A stretch of 9,440 nt of DNA from HRBIN29 sp034431815 (GTDB taxonomy: Bacteria; Chloroflexota; Dehalococcoidia; Tepidiformales; Tepidiformaceae): NCBI GenBank assembly GCA_034431815.1, contig DAOUCS010000184.1, positions 1 through 9,440 of the forward strand, read 5' to 3'. A program made the position numbers and the translations under genes. Position 1 is the stretch's first letter, and every line of letters begins with the position of its first letter. This document shows positions 1 through 6,177 of the stretch, in pieces. The notes beneath the pieces are model-generated. The model did not search any database. It worked only from the letters and a program-made list of their open reading frames with translations, and was not told where the DNA came from.

Positions 1-2
1 AT

Positions 3-269
3 GAGCGGCGGAAGGCATGGCTCGAAGACGGCCTGAAGAAGGTCGAGCGCCTCCGATTCCTCACCGAGGGCCGCACCATGGGCCAGGCGGCGATTCAGTT
101 CGTACTCCACGAACCGTGCGTCGCCTCGGTTCTCCCGAACATCTACGACTCCGAGCAGCTTCGCGAGTTCGCCCGCTACGACGAGGCTCGCCCGCTTTCC
201 GACGCAGAGTACGAGCGGGTCCAAGCGCTGTATGCGCGAAATTTCGACCTCGAGATCGCCACCGCCTAA
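3..269 (+). CDS. Aldo/keto reductase, C-terminal part (5' end outside window)
   Basis: The reading frame is open from the left edge (first full codon at base 3) and ends with TAA at 267-269, giving about 88 residues of a C-terminus. The segment TMGQAAIQFVLHEPCVASVL, followed by PNIYDSEQLREFA, matches the late part of the aldo/keto reductase TIM barrel. There, members carry an 'A-Q-x-A-L-x-(W/F)-x-L' helix, a 'V-x-x-(V/I)-(I/L)-P' strand and a helix beginning 'N-x-x-(Q/E)-L-x-E'. These enzymes reduce carbonyls with NAD(P)H in the cytosol. The catalytic Tyr/Lys/Asp residues lie upstream of the window, so substrate and cofactor cannot be judged. The stop is 13 bp before the next gene's ATG, so it may be the first visible gene of the heme operon or simply its upstream neighbour. 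Family assignment is fairly sure; specific function is unknown. Confidence 0.8.
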   Translation, partial: ERRKAWLEDGLKKVERLRFLTEGRTMGQAAIQFVLHEPCVASVLPNIYDSEQLREFARYDEARPLSDAEYERVQALYARNFDLEIATA

Positions 270-282
270 AGGAGCTCGCGTT

Positions 283-1068
283 ATGAGCCACACGACCGAG
301 AACCCCGCCGCTCAACCGCACGCACGGGGGCGCATGGTGAATCTCGACCCGAGCGGGCAGGTGACCCTGCCGCCTCCCGACCGCAGCCGGCGGCAGTACC
401 TGAACTACGCTTTCTTCAAAGTGGACCGCGAGTTCCGACGGTTGCCTCCCGAGGAACGCGCCTGCATGAAGGAGGAGTTCGCCTCCGCCGTGGAGCAGTG
501 GGCCGAGAGCGAGGAGGACCTCATCATCCGCACCTACTCGCTCGTGGGGCTTCGAGCCGACGCGGATTTCATGCTGTGGCGCATCTCCCACGACCTCGCC
601 ACCTTCCAGCGGATGCAGGCGGCGCTGAACGCCACCAGGCTCGCCGGCTACCTCACCCAGCCGTACAACTTCCTCTCCCTCCAGCGCCGGTCCCAGTACG
701 TGAACCGCATCGAAGGGTCAGGCGAAGGGGTCGAGCTGCTCCCCGGACAAGGGAAGTACCTATTCGTCTACCCCTTCGTGAAGACGCGCGCCTGGTACGA
801 CCTTTCCCCCCATGCCCGCCAGGGGATGATGGACGAGCATATCTACGCCTCCAGCCCGTTCAAGGGGGTACGCCTCAACACGAGCTACAGCTACGGCATC
901 GACGACCAGGAGTTCGTGGTCGCCTTCGACTCCGACTATCCCCAGGAGTTCGTGGACCTGGTGGAGCGGCTGCGCTTCACCGAGGCGAGCCAGTACACGC
1001 TCCGCGATACGCCGATGTTCACCTGCCGGCGAGTGCCGATCCGCGAGATCATGGAGCAGATCGGATAA
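283..1068 (+). CDS. hemQ: Coproheme decarboxylase HemQ/ChdC (chlorite dismutase-like fold)
   Basis: The protein has 261 residues. Family members use H2O2 to decarboxylate Fe-coproporphyrin III (coproheme) to heme b, the last step of the coproporphyrin-dependent pathway. Visible hallmarks are the 'GLRADADFMLW' strand near residues 89-99, 'YPFVKTRAWY' (163-172) with the expected catalytic Tyr163, and 'MMDEH' with the likely proximal heme ligand His186. 'NTSYSYGIDDQEFVVAF' (199-215) and 'EASQYTLRDTPMF' near the C-terminus follow. A roughly 35-residue polar N-terminal extension precedes the first domain. The ATG at 283 was chosen over an upstream in-frame ATG at 232 because AAAGGAG (268-274) lies 8 nt before it and the upstream start would overlap the reductase gene. 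The next gene starts 2 bp after the stop, next to hemA, which supports the heme role. True chlorite dismutase activity is unlikely: sequence and context fit HemQ. Confidence 0.93.
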   Translation: MSHTTENPAAQPHARGRMVNLDPSGQVTLPPPDRSRRQYLNYAFFKVDREFRRLPPEERACMKEEFASAVEQWAESEEDLIIRTYSLVGLRADADFMLWRISHDLATFQRMQAALNATRLAGYLTQPYNFLSLQRRSQYVNRIEGSGEGVELLPGQGKYLFVYPFVKTRAWYDLSPHARQGMMDEHIYASSPFKGVRLNTSYSYGIDDQEFVVAFDSDYPQEFVDLVERLRFTEASQYTLRDTPMFTCRRVPIREIMEQIG

Positions 1069-1070
1069 CG

Positions 1071-2183
1071 ATGGGATACGCCGCCGAACTGCAATCCAGC
1101 CTGCGCGAGCTTCGGGCCTGCTGCTGGGACACCACCTCGTGCGACCGCGCGTCCGCAGCGGCCATCGAGGCGGCGGCAGCCGGGCACGGCGACGACGCTG
1201 CCGTCGTCCGCTCCTGCCAGCGGACCGAGGTGTACCACCGGTTCCCGGCGTGCGGATGCGATGCCCCGCTCCAGCTGGAAGGGCTCGCCGCGCTCCGCCA
1301 CTTGACCGAGGTCGCGGCCGGCCTCCACTCGGTGGTCCTGGGCGAGCCCGAAATCCTCGGCCAGGTTCGGGCAGCCCTCCATCATGCGCCGCCCTGGCTC
1401 CGCGTCCTCGGCGACCTGGCCGTCGCCGCCGCCCGTGACGTCCGGACCGCCGCCAAATTCGCTGGCCACTCGGGGCACCTGCTCGACCGTGCCTTACGAC
1501 TCTCCGGCATCGCCCCTGGCGGCCCAGCGGCTGTCCTCGGCGTCGGACAGATGGGACGTCTGGTGGCCCTGCGGGCGCGGGAGCTCGGCTTCGACCCCGT
1601 CGTGGTGGTGAGCCGTCGTCACCCGGAATCGCACTGGTTCGCCGAGGGCGGCTTCGCATGGCACCCGCTTTCGCGGCTCCGCGACCTTCCCGCCGTCGAG
1701 GTCCTCATCGGCTGCCTCGGCTCGGCGGCCGAGCCCGTCGACGTGCGTTCGGACTTGCCCACGGTGCGGCGCCTGATCGTTGACCTGGGCACGCCCAGGA
1801 ACTTCGCCGGAGAGAGCACGCTCCCGCTTCTCACGATCCGCGACCTGCTGGCAGCGGAACGCCCGGCGTCGCACGGCGGCGCACGGCGTGCGGACCTTCG
1901 CCGACGGGCGGCCGAAGCGCTGGAGCGGCGCCTCTCCATGGCTTCGGAAGACGCCGACACATACGTAGGCGCCTTCCGCCAACGCGTCGAGCGCCTCCGC
2001 CGTGCTGAAGCGGCCCGCATTCGGGAGCTGCACCCGGAGTTGCCGCCGGCGACGGTGGAGCTGATTACGAAGTCGCTCGTCAACCGTCTCTTCCACGCGC
2101 CGTCCGAACGCCTCCGGCGGGCGGACCCCCACCTGGCGGCTGAGCTTCTCCGGCTGCTCGACCCCACCCGCGACGAGGAGTGA
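1071..2183 (+). CDS. hemA: Glutamyl-tRNA reductase, compact form
   Basis: The protein has 370 residues. Glutamyl-tRNA reductase converts Glu-tRNA(Glu) to glutamate-1-semialdehyde with NADPH, the committed step of C5 tetrapyrrole synthesis. The catalytic motif is RSCQRTEVY, with Cys49 as the expected thioester nucleophile and Arg51 next to it. His77 in 'LRHLTEVAAGL' matches the conserved catalytic-domain His, followed by GLHSVVLGEPEILGQV (84-99). A Rossmann NADPH site reads GVGQMG (157-162). The C-terminal helical dimerisation domain ends with 'ITKSLVNRLFHAPSERLR' (332-349). It is shorter than usual (family about 410-450). Cys49 and His77 are 28 residues apart, against 49 in E. coli (C50, H99), so roughly 20 residues of the catalytic domain are missing. 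The usual N-terminal 'SHKTAP' loop is replaced by a Cys-rich stretch (Cys17, 18, 24). No strong Shine-Dalgarno is seen; the start is 2 bp after the hemQ stop, so coupled translation is likely. Confidence 0.87.
   Translation: MGYAAELQSSLRELRACCWDTTSCDRASAAAIEAAAAGHGDDAAVVRSCQRTEVYHRFPACGCDAPLQLEGLAALRHLTEVAAGLHSVVLGEPEILGQVRAALHHAPPWLRVLGDLAVAAARDVRTAAKFAGHSGHLLDRALRLSGIAPGGPAAVLGVGQMGRLVALRARELGFDPVVVVSRRHPESHWFAEGGFAWHPLSRLRDLPAVEVLIGCLGSAAEPVDVRSDLPTVRRLIVDLGTPRNFAGESTLPLLTIRDLLAAERPASHGGARRADLRRRAAEALERRLSMASEDADTYVGAFRQRVERLRRAEAARIRELHPELPPATVELITKSLVNRLFHAPSERLRRADPHLAAELLRLLDPTRDEE
2175..2180 (+). promoter_or_regulatory. Ribosome binding site deciding the start of the AhbAB-like gene
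   Basis: GAGGAG sits at the 3' end of hemA, 5 nt before a GTG at 2186. A second in-frame GTG at 2180 overlaps the hemA stop as GTGA, but it would have this purine run directly abutting or overlapping it, with no spacer. The GTG at 2186 is therefore the better start. The choice changes the protein by only two residues. Confidence 0.6.
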
Positions 2184-2185
2184 CT

Positions 2186-3319
2186 GTGGCGTTCCCATCG
2201 TCGGTACCCGTTTCCACCACCGACCCCATCAACGAGGCGATCCTGCGCGTTTCCGAGGACGCCCTCCAGGGATTCGTCGAGGATCCCATCGGCGCCATCG
2301 CCGAGCGGACCGGCCTCGAGGCCGCGATCGTCGTCGAACGGCTCCGGGCAATGCTCGCAGCCGGGACGATCCGGCGCATCAGGCAGACGCTCGTCACGAC
2401 GAACCTCGCCCAGGGCGCATTGGTGGCGTGGCGCGTGCCCGAGGACCGCCTGCGCGACGCCTTTGACTGGATGTTCACGCGCGACCCGTTCACAGGGCAC
2501 GTGGTGGTGCGCAGCACCGACCCGGCTTCGCCCGGCGCCTCGTACCGCCTCTGGACGACGATCAAGGTCCCCCCGCCGCATTCGCTCGAACGGCATTGCG
2601 CGCTCCTGGCCGAGGCCGTGGGAGCCGAGGCATTCCGCATCATGCCCGCGAAATACCTCTTTACCCTCGGCGTCGGTCACGTACGGAGACGCAACCTCCT
2701 TCCCGGAAGCCGCAGCGACACCCTTCCCGCTCCCCAGCCGGTGCAGCTCGTCGAGCTGAACGATGCCGAGTGGCGGGTGCTGCTTGCCCTGAAGCGGGAG
2801 GTGACGGCCGACGAGCTCGGCAAGGATCTGTGGCCACGGCGCGCCGCGGAGGCCCGCATCCCCTACGATGCGTTCCTCCACACGGTCCGCGAGCTCGAGC
2901 GGCGGGGCCTCCTCGGCCGCTTCTCGACCTTCCTGGAACACGTGAAGCCGAACGGCGCGGGGGAGCGGGTGACGCGGTACAACGCCCTCTTCCACTGGGC
3001 GGTACCTCCCGGTCGGGAGATCGACGCGGGGCGCGAAGTCGCCCGACACCACGTGGTCACCCACGCATACTGGCGCGAGGCCGGGCCCGAGTTCGCGGGC
3101 GTCAACATCATGGCGGTGGTGCACGGCCGCGACAAGGCGTGGGTGCTTGCCCACAAGGAGGCGATCGACCGTCACCTGCGTGAAGCGGGCATCGAGTTCG
3201 GCTACACGAACGTGTTCTGGGGCGGACGCAGCGAAATCAAGCCGTCTGAAATCTCCCCGTTTGCGTATGAGGCCTGGCTCCGCGAGCTGGAGGCTCTGCC
3301 CGGAACCGCCGTGAGCTAA
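2186..3319 (+). CDS. Siroheme decarboxylase-like protein, fused AhbA-AhbB type (two Lrp/AsnC modules)
   Basis: The protein has 377 residues built from two successive, divergent units, each a winged helix-turn-helix plus an AsnC/RAM-like alpha/beta domain. Unit 1 has an HTH at about 14-65 ending 'GTIRRIRQTL', then a ligand-like domain from about 75 to 165 with His105. Unit 2 has an HTH at about 188-245 ending 'GLLGRFSTFLEH', then 'NALFHWAVP' (266-274), 'VVTHAYWRE' (290-298, His293) and 'VNIMAVVHGRDKAW' (306-319). The 'G-x-I-R-R-(F/I)' turn, 'V-(S/T)-H-x-Y-x-R' and 'M-(I/V)-H-G-R' are the pattern of the AhbA/AhbB and NirD/L/G/H families, which decarboxylate siroheme to 12,18-didecarboxysiroheme. 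Those proteins normally occur as two separate chains of about 150-170 residues, so this is one fused chain. Position directly after hemQ and hemA supports a tetrapyrrole role. A heme- or amino-acid-responsive Lrp-type regulator is the main alternative. Confidence 0.68.
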   Translation: MAFPSSVPVSTTDPINEAILRVSEDALQGFVEDPIGAIAERTGLEAAIVVERLRAMLAAGTIRRIRQTLVTTNLAQGALVAWRVPEDRLRDAFDWMFTRDPFTGHVVVRSTDPASPGASYRLWTTIKVPPPHSLERHCALLAEAVGAEAFRIMPAKYLFTLGVGHVRRRNLLPGSRSDTLPAPQPVQLVELNDAEWRVLLALKREVTADELGKDLWPRRAAEARIPYDAFLHTVRELERRGLLGRFSTFLEHVKPNGAGERVTRYNALFHWAVPPGREIDAGREVARHHVVTHAYWREAGPEFAGVNIMAVVHGRDKAWVLAHKEAIDRHLREAGIEFGYTNVFWGGRSEIKPSEISPFAYEAWLRELEALPGTAVS

Positions 3320-3323
3320 GCGC

Positions 3324-3345
3324 GACGGCGACCGGACGGCGACCG
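3324..3345 (+). repeat. Perfect tandem 11-bp repeat
   Basis: GACGGCGACCG occurs twice back to back (3324-3334 and 3335-3345), just after the AhbAB-like gene and just upstream of the predicted -35 of the iron-transport promoter. The unit is about one helical turn. It could be a paired regulator site on one DNA face, or simple slippage in GC-rich DNA; nothing in the sequence decides this. Confidence 0.5.
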
Positions 3346-3350
3346 ATGGG

Positions 3351-3371
3351 TTTGCGCCTCGGGCGCGCAAA
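3351..3371 (+). terminator. Stem-loop after the heme genes (possible weak terminator)
   Basis: TTTGCGC (3351-3357) pairs perfectly with GCGCAAA (3365-3371) around a 7-nt loop. An alternative GCGCC/GGCGC stem is nested inside. It follows the last heme gene by 31 bp and has no downstream T tract, so a classical intrinsic terminator is not supported. It overlaps the predicted -35 hexamer of the next operon. Confidence 0.3.
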
Positions 3372-3380
3372 GGATATGCT
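3352..3380 (+). promoter_or_regulatory. Predicted sigma70-like promoter of the iron-transport operon
   Basis: TTGCGC (3352-3357) and TATGCT (3375-3380) are separated by 17 bp, matching TTGACA/TATAAT at 3 and 4 of 6 positions. The predicted start of transcription is near 3387, giving a leader of about 45 nt before the ATG at 3433. The local A/T enrichment stands out against very GC-rich surroundings. This is an inference from the pattern only. Confidence 0.5.
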
Positions 3381-3389
3381 CTCCTCGTG

Positions 3390-3407
3390 AATTAGGGGCA
3401 CCTAATT
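3390..3407 (+). promoter_or_regulatory. Palindromic operator, DtxR/MntR-like metal-regulator site
   Basis: AATTAGG-GGCA-CCTAATT is an inverted repeat with perfect 7-bp arms and a 4-bp centre, in a rare AT-rich island. TTAGG...CCTAA half-sites are characteristic of DtxR-family operators (the IdeR/DtxR consensus has the same outer arms but a longer centre). It lies immediately downstream of the predicted transcription start and ahead of a ferric-iron importer, the expected place for iron- or manganese-dependent repression. The shorter spacing means the exact regulator cannot be named. Confidence 0.65.
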
Positions 3408-3432
3408 AACTCGCTACGGAGGAGCCATCGGA

Positions 3433-4539
3433 ATGAACGTGTCCCACCATCTCCGCCGCTTCGCTGTCCCCATACTTGGTCTGGCTGCGTTCGCGGCCGT
3501 CGCCGCGTGCGGAGGCGACAGCGAATCTGCGCCGACGCCCACGGCCACGAGCCCCGGCAGCACCGCGAACCAAACCGCAACGACCCCAGAGCCGACGCCC
3601 ACCGTCGGCGGGCGGCTCGTGGTGTACTCGGGGCGCGGCCAAAACCTCGTCGAGCCGCTCGTCCAGCAGTTCGAGAAGGAGACCGGCATAGACGTAGAGC
3701 TGAAGTTCGGCTCCGATGCCCAGATGCTGGCCACCCTCCAAGAAGAGGGCGACCGCTCGCCGGCCGACGTCTTCTGGGCGAACACCGCCGGCGCCCTCGG
3801 CCGCGCCAGGAGCCTCGGGCTCCTCGCCCCGCTCGACGACGAGCTCCTGAGCATCCCCATCGCGTTCGCCCCGGAGTCGCGTTCCTGGCTGCCGGTCACG
3901 ATGCGGCTGCGGGTCCTCGCCTACAACCCGGACAAGCTGAAGCCCGAACAGCTCCCGAAGTCCATCCTCGAACTTCCCCGCTTCGCTCGCGAGAACGGCC
4001 TCCACGGCCGCATCGGCTGGACGCCGACGTATTCGAGCTTCCAGGACATGCTGGCGGGCATCATCGCGGTCCACGGCGAGCAGGCCGCCCGGCAGTGGCT
4101 CGAGGAGATGAAGGCGCTCCAGCCGAAGGCGTACCCTTCCAACTCGGCGATGCTGGAGGCGATGCGCGCCGGCGAAATCGACCTGGCGTCGACCAACCAC
4201 TACTACGTGGTCCGGTTCCAGCGCGCAGGCTACAACATCGCCATGACGCAGTTCGCTGAAGGGGACGCCGGGAACCTGGCCCTGGTTACTGGCGCGGGGA
4301 TCCTGAAGACCGCGAAGAACGTCCCCGCAGCTCGCGTCTTCCTCCAATACCTGCTCTCCGAGAAGGCGCAGCAGTATTTCGTCGGGAACATTGGGGAGTA
4401 CCCGCTCATCGACGAGGTCGTCCCCGACCCACGCCTCCTGCCCCTGGATCAGGCCGTCCGGCAGGGGCCCGAGATCGATCTGGAGCAGCTCCCCCTCGAA
4501 CGGGCTCTCCAGCTGCTCCGCGAGGCCGGGCTCATCTGA
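3433..4539 (+). CDS. Ferric iron ABC transporter, substrate-binding lipoprotein (FbpA/FutA-type)
   Basis: The protein has 368 residues. It would capture Fe(3+) outside the membrane and deliver it to the permease encoded next. The N-terminus is a lipoprotein signal: Arg8-Arg9, a hydrophobic stretch, and the lipobox VAAC with Cys26 as the lipidated residue. A Thr/Pro/Ala-rich linker (about 30-58) follows. The mature domain begins 'GGRLVVYSGRGQNLVEPLV' (59-77), the usual family I iron-binding-protein start. The tandem tyrosines Tyr257-Tyr258 in 'STNHYYVVRF' match the Fe(3+)-coordinating pair of FbpA/FutA, with Tyr200 ('GWTPTYSSF') a plausible third ligand. The Shine-Dalgarno GGAGGAG (3418-3424) sits 8 nt before the ATG. 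The gene is downstream of a palindromic operator, suggesting metal repression. Specificity for another substrate (such as a thiamine- or phosphonate-type ligand) is less likely given the Tyr pair. Confidence 0.9.
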   Translation: MNVSHHLRRFAVPILGLAAFAAVAACGGDSESAPTPTATSPGSTANQTATTPEPTPTVGGRLVVYSGRGQNLVEPLVQQFEKETGIDVELKFGSDAQMLATLQEEGDRSPADVFWANTAGALGRARSLGLLAPLDDELLSIPIAFAPESRSWLPVTMRLRVLAYNPDKLKPEQLPKSILELPRFARENGLHGRIGWTPTYSSFQDMLAGIIAVHGEQAARQWLEEMKALQPKAYPSNSAMLEAMRAGEIDLASTNHYYVVRFQRAGYNIAMTQFAEGDAGNLALVTGAGILKTAKNVPAARVFLQYLLSEKAQQYFVGNIGEYPLIDEVVPDPRLLPLDQAVRQGPEIDLEQLPLERALQLLREAGLI

Positions 4540-4568
4540 GCGCGGTGCTCTCGGCCGGTCATCGGCAC

Positions 4569-4600
4569 CGGGGCCTGCTGCCGGCCGGCAGCAGGCCCCG
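4569..4600 (+). repeat. Perfect 32-bp palindrome between binding-protein and permease genes
   Basis: The arms CGGGGCCTGCTGCCGG (4569-4584) and CCGGCAGCAGGCCCCG (4585-4600) are exact reverse complements with no spacer. As RNA this would form a very stable hairpin 14 nt before the permease ATG. No T tract follows, so a full intrinsic terminator is unlikely. A role in 3'-end stabilisation or partial attenuation, keeping the binding protein more abundant than the membrane parts, is common in such operons and plausible here. Confidence 0.75.
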
Positions 4601-4614
4601 ATAGGATTCGCAAG

Positions 4615-6177
4615 ATGTCCATCGCTCAGATTCGGCGCCGCGCCGCCGTCGCCGCCATGCCCCTCATCCTCCCAATCGCCCTCGCCGGCGGCGGGCTCCT
4701 CGTGCCGCTCGCTTACCTGGCCGTGCGCGCGTTCGAAGCTGACCTGGCCACCGTCGGGGAGTTGGTGCTCCGCCGGCGGAACGCCGAGCTGCTCCGAAAC
4801 ACGCTGCTGCTGGCGGGCGGCCTCGTCGCCACGACGACCGCGATCGCCCTCCCGCTCGCCCTCCTCACTGTGCGGACCGACCTCCCAGCGCGCCGCTTCT
4901 TCGAGGTTCTCCTCGTGCTCCCACTGGCCATCCCCGGTTACGTAGGGGCGTTCGTGCTCCTGGCGGCCACCGGCCCCGGAGGGCTGTATCCGCTACCCCG
5001 GCCCAGCGGCTTCTGGGGCGCTCTGATCGTGCTGACGCTCATCACGTATCCGTACCAGTACCTCACGCTGCGCGCTGCCCTCCTGGGGATCGACCCGGCC
5101 CTCGAGGAATCGGCCCGCTCGTTGGGGCGCGGAAGGTTGGCAACCTTTCTCAGGGTGACGCTCCCGCAGCTGCGCCCGGCGCTCCTCAGCGGCAGCCTGC
5201 TCGTGGCCCTGCACGCCCTCGCGGACTTCGGGACCGTGAGCCTCGTGCGGTACGAAACATACTCGTTCGCGATCTACCTGCAGTACAACGCTGCGTTCGA
5301 CCGAACCTATGCCGCGTGGCTCGCACTGCTGCTGATTGCGCTCACGGTCGTGCTCCTGGCGGCGGACTGGCTCCTCCTCCGGCGGCTGCGCCTGGCCAGA
5401 ACCGGTACGGGCGCACCGCGCCGGCAGCGCCCGGCGCACCTCGGCCGCTTCAAGCCGGCGGCGGTCGCTTTCGCAGCCTTGCCGCCGCTGGCAGCGGTGC
5501 TCCTGCCGCTGGTCGCGTTGCTCGACCTCGCATCCCGATTCCCTTCGGGAAGCGCTGCCGGTTTCCGCGAGGCATTCGGGAACTCAATCATGGCCGCAGG
5601 CGCGGCGTCCGGACTTAGCGTGGCGCTGGCCGTTCCGCTCGCGTTCGCCGGCGCGCGCGCCCGCCTGCCTGCGGTGCAAGCGGTCGAGCGGCTCGCGTAC
5701 CTGGGCTATGCGGTGCCGCCGCTCGCCTTCGCGCTGGCGTGGGTGTTCTTCGCGCTGCGGGCGGTGCCCGCCCTCTACGGCACCCGGCCGCTCCTAGTGT
5801 TCGCCCTTTCGCTGCACGTCCTCTCCGAGGCCATCGGCCCCATCCGCGCGGCTGTCCGGCAGGCCTCACCGCGCCTCGAGGAGTCGGCCCGCACCCTCGG
5901 TGCAGGTCCGCTCGAAACCTTCGTGCGGGTCACGCTGCCCATCGTCTGGAGAGGCGCCGCCGCCGGCGGGGCGCTCGCCTTCATCGGAGCCGTAAAAGAG
6001 CTGCCCATCACCCTCATCCTCGCCCCGCTCGGATATTCGACGCTCGCAACCCGAATGTTTAGCTATACTCAAGATGCGATGTTCGCCGAGGCTGCTCCCT
6101 TTGCCTTGGCGATCGTGGGCCTTTCGGCCTGCTTCGTCGGAGTGCTGCTGTGGACGGAACGCACCTTCTCGAGCTGA
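4615..6177 (+). CDS. Ferric iron ABC transporter, fused double permease (FbpB-type)
   Basis: The protein has 520 residues and is mostly hydrophobic. It contains two homologous permease halves, the architecture of iron(III) FbpB/SfuB-type transporters, with roughly a dozen membrane segments. Each half carries a cytoplasmic EAA-type loop that docks on the ATPase: 'EESARSLGRGRLATFLRVTL' (164-183) and 'EESARTLGAGPLETFVRVTL' (422-441). The halves are joined by a basic linker near residues 255-280. AGGA (4603-4606) lies 8 nt before the ATG. The 3' end overlaps the ATPase gene by 28 bp. It forms the membrane channel for iron brought by the lipoprotein encoded upstream. Confidence 0.92.
   Translation: MSIAQIRRRAAVAAMPLILPIALAGGGLLVPLAYLAVRAFEADLATVGELVLRRRNAELLRNTLLLAGGLVATTTAIALPLALLTVRTDLPARRFFEVLLVLPLAIPGYVGAFVLLAATGPGGLYPLPRPSGFWGALIVLTLITYPYQYLTLRAALLGIDPALEESARSLGRGRLATFLRVTLPQLRPALLSGSLLVALHALADFGTVSLVRYETYSFAIYLQYNAAFDRTYAAWLALLLIALTVVLLAADWLLLRRLRLARTGTGAPRRQRPAHLGRFKPAAVAFAALPPLAAVLLPLVALLDLASRFPSGSAAGFREAFGNSIMAAGAASGLSVALAVPLAFAGARARLPAVQAVERLAYLGYAVPPLAFALAWVFFALRAVPALYGTRPLLVFALSLHVLSEAIGPIRAAVRQASPRLEESARTLGAGPLETFVRVTLPIVWRGAAAGGALAFIGAVKELPITLILAPLGYSTLATRMFSYTQDAMFAEAAPFALAIVGLSACFVGVLLWTERTFSS

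Noticed and set aside
232..282. Upstream ATG for hemQ at 232
   Set aside because: It would overlap the aldo/keto reductase end and lacks the good AAAGGAG spacing seen for the ATG at 283.
283..1068. Chlorite dismutase or Dyp-type peroxidase
   Set aside because: The fold is shared, but YPFVKTRAWY and the GIDDQEFVVAF region, plus the adjacent hemA, favour HemQ.
1619..3370. Long minus-strand open frame (583 codons) across hemA and the AhbAB-like gene
   Set aside because: Its translation is Arg/Pro/Ser-rich with no recognisable domain, and it lies opposite two well-supported genes. Long antisense frames are expected in GC-rich DNA.
3384..3410. Fur box at the iron promoter
   Set aside because: The site is AT-rich only in its arms and shows no GATAATGATwATCATTATC-like hexamer pattern. 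The TTAGG/CCTAA arms fit a DtxR-family site better.
3406..4347. Minus-strand open frame opposite the iron-binding lipoprotein
   Set aside because: The low-complexity Arg/Gly-rich translation mirrors the codon bias of the real gene on the other strand, with no family motif.
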